Assembly (NCBI RefSeq): GCF_014295035.1
Contig: NZ_CP060404.1
Location: 2,630,501-2,694,500, forward strand
Direction of reading: 5' to 3'
Origin: Streptomyces buecherae
Lineage (GTDB): Bacteria > Actinomycetota > Actinomycetes > Streptomycetales > Streptomycetaceae
Length of the DNA: 64,000 bases
Positions 61,555 through 64,000 of this stretch are shown piece after piece. Numbering within the stretch: the stretch's first letter is position 1; each line of letters begins with the position of its first letter. Under the pieces are notes generated by a model, which saw only the letters and a program-made list of their open reading frames with translations, was not told where the DNA came from and did not search any database. The position numbers were made by a program, and so were the translations under genes.

Positions 61555-62093
61555 CGCGCCGACTCCACCGACTTGCGCAGCTCGCTGCGCAGTTCCGGCG
61601 TGAGCACGTGGCCGGCCCGGCCGACGAACAGGGCCATGTGGTAGGCCACCACGGTCATGTCGCAGTCGGGCGTCGCGTGCACGCCCAGCAGCGAGCCGTC
61701 GCTGATCGACATCACGAACAGGCTGCCCTGTTCCATCGCGACCATCGTCTGCTTGACGCTCCCACCGTCCATGAGCTGCGCCGCGCCCAGCGTGAGGCTG
61801 CCGAGCCCCGAGACGATGGTGGCCAGGTCGGCGCTCGAACCCTTCGGCCCGTCCTGCCCCAGCGCCGGCTTGGCCGGCCTGGCCGCCGCCGCGGTCTCCT
61901 CCGGATCGGAGGAGAGCAACAACAGGCCGTCGGAGGAGACCACGGCCACCGACATGACCCCGGGCACCTCCTCCACCAGATTGGTCAGCAACCAGTGCAG
62001 GTTGCGGGCCTCGTTGCTCAGCCCGTACGCGTGCGGCCTGGCCGGAGCCTCGGTCGGCGTCTCGGGGGGCGCCCCCCGGAACATTGCGGTCAA
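61551..62093 (-). CDS. cvnB: Conservon roadblock/LC7 protein CvnB
   Basis: A 180-residue roadblock/LC7 domain protein (NLHWLLTNLVEEVPGVMSVAVVSSDGLLLLSS...), longer than most CvnB proteins because of a 20-residue N-terminal extension and an insertion near residues 65-85. Roadblock proteins act as regulators of the partner GTPase. The TTG start overlaps the cvnA stop by four bases (TTGA); ATG 62084 is possible. Confidence 0.92.
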   Translation of the reverse strand: MTAMFRGAPPETPTEAPARPHAYGLSNEARNLHWLLTNLVEEVPGVMSVAVVSSDGLLLLSSDPEETAAAARPAKPALGQDGPKGSSADLATIVSGLGSLTLGAAQLMDGGSVKQTMVAMEQGSLFVMSISDGSLLGVHATPDCDMTVVAYHMALFVGRAGHVLTPELRSELRKSVESAR

Positions 62094-64000
62094 CTGCGTG
62101 CCTCCTCGACAGTTTCACCCTCGTCCAGCGCCCCCGCTTGGTGTTGCGTGTGCCCTTGTCGCGCGTGCCGCTGTCGCGGCTGTCGATCCTCTGGCTGCCG
62201 ACCGGTCGGCGGCTGGTCAAGCCGCTCCTGGTCGTACGGCGATTGATGATGCTGCTCCTGGTCGTACGTGGGTTGGTCGGACTGCCCCTGGCCCCGGCCC
62301 TCGACCTGGCCCTGGCCCTCGCCCGGCTGCGCGCGCCGGCTCTGCCCCGGTCCGCTTTCGTGCCCCGGCGCGGGGGCGTGGCTGCCGGGTCCCGGTGCGG
62401 GGGTGTGGGGCGCGGGGGTGTGCGGAGTGGAGGCGTGGGCCGGCTGGTCGAGCGCCGGCGGTCCCCCGGGGCGCGGGGCGAGAGGCGGTTCCTGCGCCCG
62501 GTCGGGTCGCGGCTGGTCGCCCCGCTGGTCCCACGGCGCGGGGCCGCGCTGCGCGGCCACGCGCTCCGCGATCTCCGCCTCGGCGTCCCGGCGGCCCTCC
62601 CGCGCGCCCTGCTGGAACCCGCCGAGCCGCCGCCGCAACGCCTCCGCGTCGACCGTGCGCCGCTCGCCCGCCAGGGGCTTGCGCGGCGCCACCACCCGCG
62701 GAGTCCGCTTGGGGAGCCCCTTGTCGGTGCGGGGCCCGTCGGCGCGCGCGGCGTCGGCGTACGCCTCGTCCGGCGCAGGGGCGCCGTCTCGGGGCTCCGT
62801 GGTGTCGAGCGGGCCGCGCGCGTCCGGGCTCGCCGGACGCGGGTCCGCCGGGCGCGGGACGGGCGGGGTCCACAGGGTCCGCGCGGGCTCCGGCGGGGCA
62901 TCGGGCCCGGCGTCCGGTTCCTGGCGCGCCGAGCGTTCGATGGCCCGCTCGGCCGCGGCCACCAGCGGGTCACGCCGCACCGCGGGCGCGGCGTGGGCCC
63001 CGGTCCGCGACGCGGCGCCCGCGCCTGTCGAGGACCCGGCCCCCGCGTCGGCCGGAGCGGGACCGTCCGCGGCGCCACGCGCCCTGGCCCGCAGCGGCGC
63101 GTCCGGCCACGGGTCGGACGGTTCGGCGTCGCCGCGACCGCCGGCGGGCGCCCCGTCAGAGCGCGGGCCGGGGGTTGCCGGCTGACCCTCGCGCGGACCC
63201 GGCACCAGCGGCCCACCGTTCAGCGGCTCCGCCTCGTCGGGGCCGGGACCCCACGGCTCGCCCGTCCACGGCATGGGCCGGGCCTCGCCGGGCCGGTACT
63301 GCTCGGGGTGTTCGCGGCCACCGAGCGGGGCGATCGGCTCGGAGTGCGTGTGCCGCGCCCGCCGCCGCCCCGTCGGCTGGTCCGCCGCCGACAGGTCATC
63401 GCCACGGGGCGCGGGGCCGGGCGCGGAGGCGACGCCGGACACGCGCGTGGCGGTCCCGGCGCCCGAGAAGGTCGCCCCCCGGGGCACGGCGTCCTCGTCC
63501 CCGGGGGCGGCGGGGGCGGCATGGGCAGCGGGAGCCGCGTGCGCGGCGGGGGGCGCGTGCTCGGCGCCCGGGTCGCCGCCGGCGGCGCGCGCCCCGCCGT
63601 CGTGCGCCGCCGAACCGTGCGCGGCCGAACCGTACGCGGTGGGCTCGTACGCGGTGGGCTCGTACGCGACGGAGTCGTGCGAGACCGCGTCGTGGGCCGT
63701 GCGTGAGGCGGCCGGATCGTACGCGTCGGGCTGCTCCAGGACGGCGGCCTCGGACCCGGGCGCCTGACTCGCCGGCACGGGCGCGGCGTTCGGCACGGGC
63801 GCGGCGTTCGGCACGGGCGCGGCGTTCGGTGTCGCCTCGCCGAGCTGCGCCGGCGCGTCGCCGGCGGTGCCGGTGGGGCCCGTGCGCAGGGCCACCGAGC
63901 GCACGCTTCCCGCCGCTGGCAGCGGCTGCGGGAGGATCTGCCGCGGCAGCACGACGACCGCGGTGACCCCGCCCTGCTTCTGCTCGCGCAACTGCACCCG
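62090..64000 (-). CDS. cvnA: Conservon sensor-kinase-like protein CvnA (C-terminal part, cut by window end)
   Basis: Only the C-terminal 636 residues are seen. The end of the HATPase domain is at the window edge (LREQKQGGVTAVVVLPRQIL). Almost everything after it is a disordered tail of about 600 residues rich in Pro, Ala, Glu, Asp and Arg, with short tandem repeats (NAAPVP three times; AYEPT twice) and several predicted helix-poor segments. CvnA proteins resemble nitrate-sensing histidine kinases and anchor the conservon complex at the membrane. The length of this tail is unusual. Confidence 0.88.
   Translation of the reverse strand, partial: RVQLREQKQGGVTAVVVLPRQILPQPLPAAGSVRSVALRTGPTGTAGDAPAQLGEATPNAAPVPNAAPVPNAAPVPASQAPGSEAAVLEQPDAYDPAASRTAHDAVSHDSVAYEPTAYEPTAYGSAAHGSAAHDGGARAAGGDPGAEHAPPAAHAAPAAHAAPAAPGDEDAVPRGATFSGAGTATRVSGVASAPGPAPRGDDLSAADQPTGRRRARHTHSEPIAPLGGREHPEQYRPGEARPMPWTGEPWGPGPDEAEPLNGGPLVPGPREGQPATPGPRSDGAPAGGRGDAEPSDPWPDAPLRARARGAADGPAPADAGAGSSTGAGAASRTGAHAAPAVRRDPLVAAAERAIERSARQEPDAGPDAPPEPARTLWTPPVPRPADPRPASPDARGPLDTTEPRDGAPAPDEAYADAARADGPRTDKGLPKRTPRVVAPRKPLAGERRTVDAEALRRRLGGFQQGAREGRRDAEAEIAERVAAQRGPAPWDQRGDQPRPDRAQEPPLAPRPGGPPALDQPAHASTPHTPAPHTPAPGPGSHAPAPGHESGPGQSRRAQPGEGQGQVEGRGQGQSDQPTYDQEQHHQSPYDQERLDQPPTGRQPEDRQPRQRHARQGHTQHQAGALDEGETVEEARS
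63631..63660. repeat. 15-base tandem repeat in cvnA tail
   Basis: CGTACGCGGTGGGCT occurs twice in tandem (63631-63645 and 63646-63660), in frame, encoding the repeated AYEPT on the minus strand. Confidence 0.85.
63774..63827. repeat. 18-base tandem repeat, three copies, in cvnA tail
   Basis: GGCACGGGCGCGGCGTTC occurs three times without mismatch, encoding three NAAPVP units on the minus strand. The copy number is a likely site of slippage variation. Confidence 0.9.

Noticed and set aside
63774..63827. CRISPR-like tandem repeat
   Set aside because: Repeats are directly adjacent without spacers and in frame in cvnA; no cas genes. No CRISPR array was seen in the window.
1..64000. tRNA, rRNA, insertion sequences, integrases or attachment sites
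   Set aside because: I looked for transposase or integrase proteins and tRNA-like sequences and saw none; the cluster does not show clear signs of recent mobile transfer.

Overview
The window reads as chromosome of a Streptomyces species or a close actinomycete. Base composition is very GC-rich, start codons are often GTG or TTG, genes are tightly overlapped, and typical families are present: a SARP and a large LuxR regulator that both carry rare TTA codons, a conservon (cvnA-D), a Tat-exported PhoD and a GH18 chitinase with DasR-like sites.

Layout. 1-8.0 kb: partial LuxR-type ATPase regulator, arylamine N-acetyltransferase, PhoD phosphatase, FN3/carbohydrate-binding protein, divergent MFS/LysR pair. 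8.0-10.7 kb: hemerythrin-like protein and SARP activator. 10.9-17.7 kb (minus): one coupled operon of two DegT aminotransferases, a nucleotide-sugar 6-dehydrogenase and both subunits of a 2-oxoacid:ferredoxin oxidoreductase. 18.2 kb: an erythromycin-esterase relative lacking its catalytic Glu/His. 19.5-27.4 kb (minus): a seven-gene overlapping operon (Gfo/Idh/MocA, TIM-barrel isomerase, M20 hydrolase, Ldh-type oxidoreductase, second Gfo/Idh/MocA, DUF6917-like protein, DXS-like protein with a substituted thiamine-diphosphate site). 27.6-33.8 kb: methyltransferase, UbiA-type prenyltransferase/cyclase, MMPL exporter, NmrA-type protein. 34-43 kb: FAD oxidoreductase, acyl-ligase (CreM-like), flavin-dependent aspartate N-oxygenase (CreE-like), nitrosuccinate lyase (CreD-like), polyprenyl diphosphate synthase. 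43.2-47.4 kb: LuxR activator and two paralogous TetR repressors. 47.6-55.7 kb: GNAT, two Rieske oxygenases, phosphotransferase-like kinase, SDR, DinB, AurF-type diiron oxygenase with TetR. 55.7-64 kb: GH18 chitinase, secreted coiled-coil protein, StyA-like monooxygenase and a conservon cut by the window end.

How it works together. About 8.4-47.4 kb looks like one biosynthetic gene cluster. CreE/CreD homologues would make nitrous acid from L-aspartate (the aspartate-nitrosuccinate pathway), and the CreM-like ligase could use it for diazotisation or another N-N or deamination step. A polyprenyl diphosphate synthase and a UbiA enzyme supply a terpenoid arm. The dehydrogenase, Gfo/Idh and DegT genes resemble UDP-amino-uronic acid pathways. 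I see no PKS, NRPS or glycosyltransferase, and I cannot match the set to a product I know, so the product is open.

Two repeated DNA motifs tie the cluster together. A half-site TGGARCRNNNTGCACC lies before the hemerythrin gene, the MMPL exporter and the first TetR gene. A dyad close to GRCAAGAWCTTGCC lies before the aminosugar operon, between the seven-gene operon and the methyltransferase, and between the ligase and the CreE homologue. The first is best read as the TetR operator. The second may be the target of the LuxR activator.
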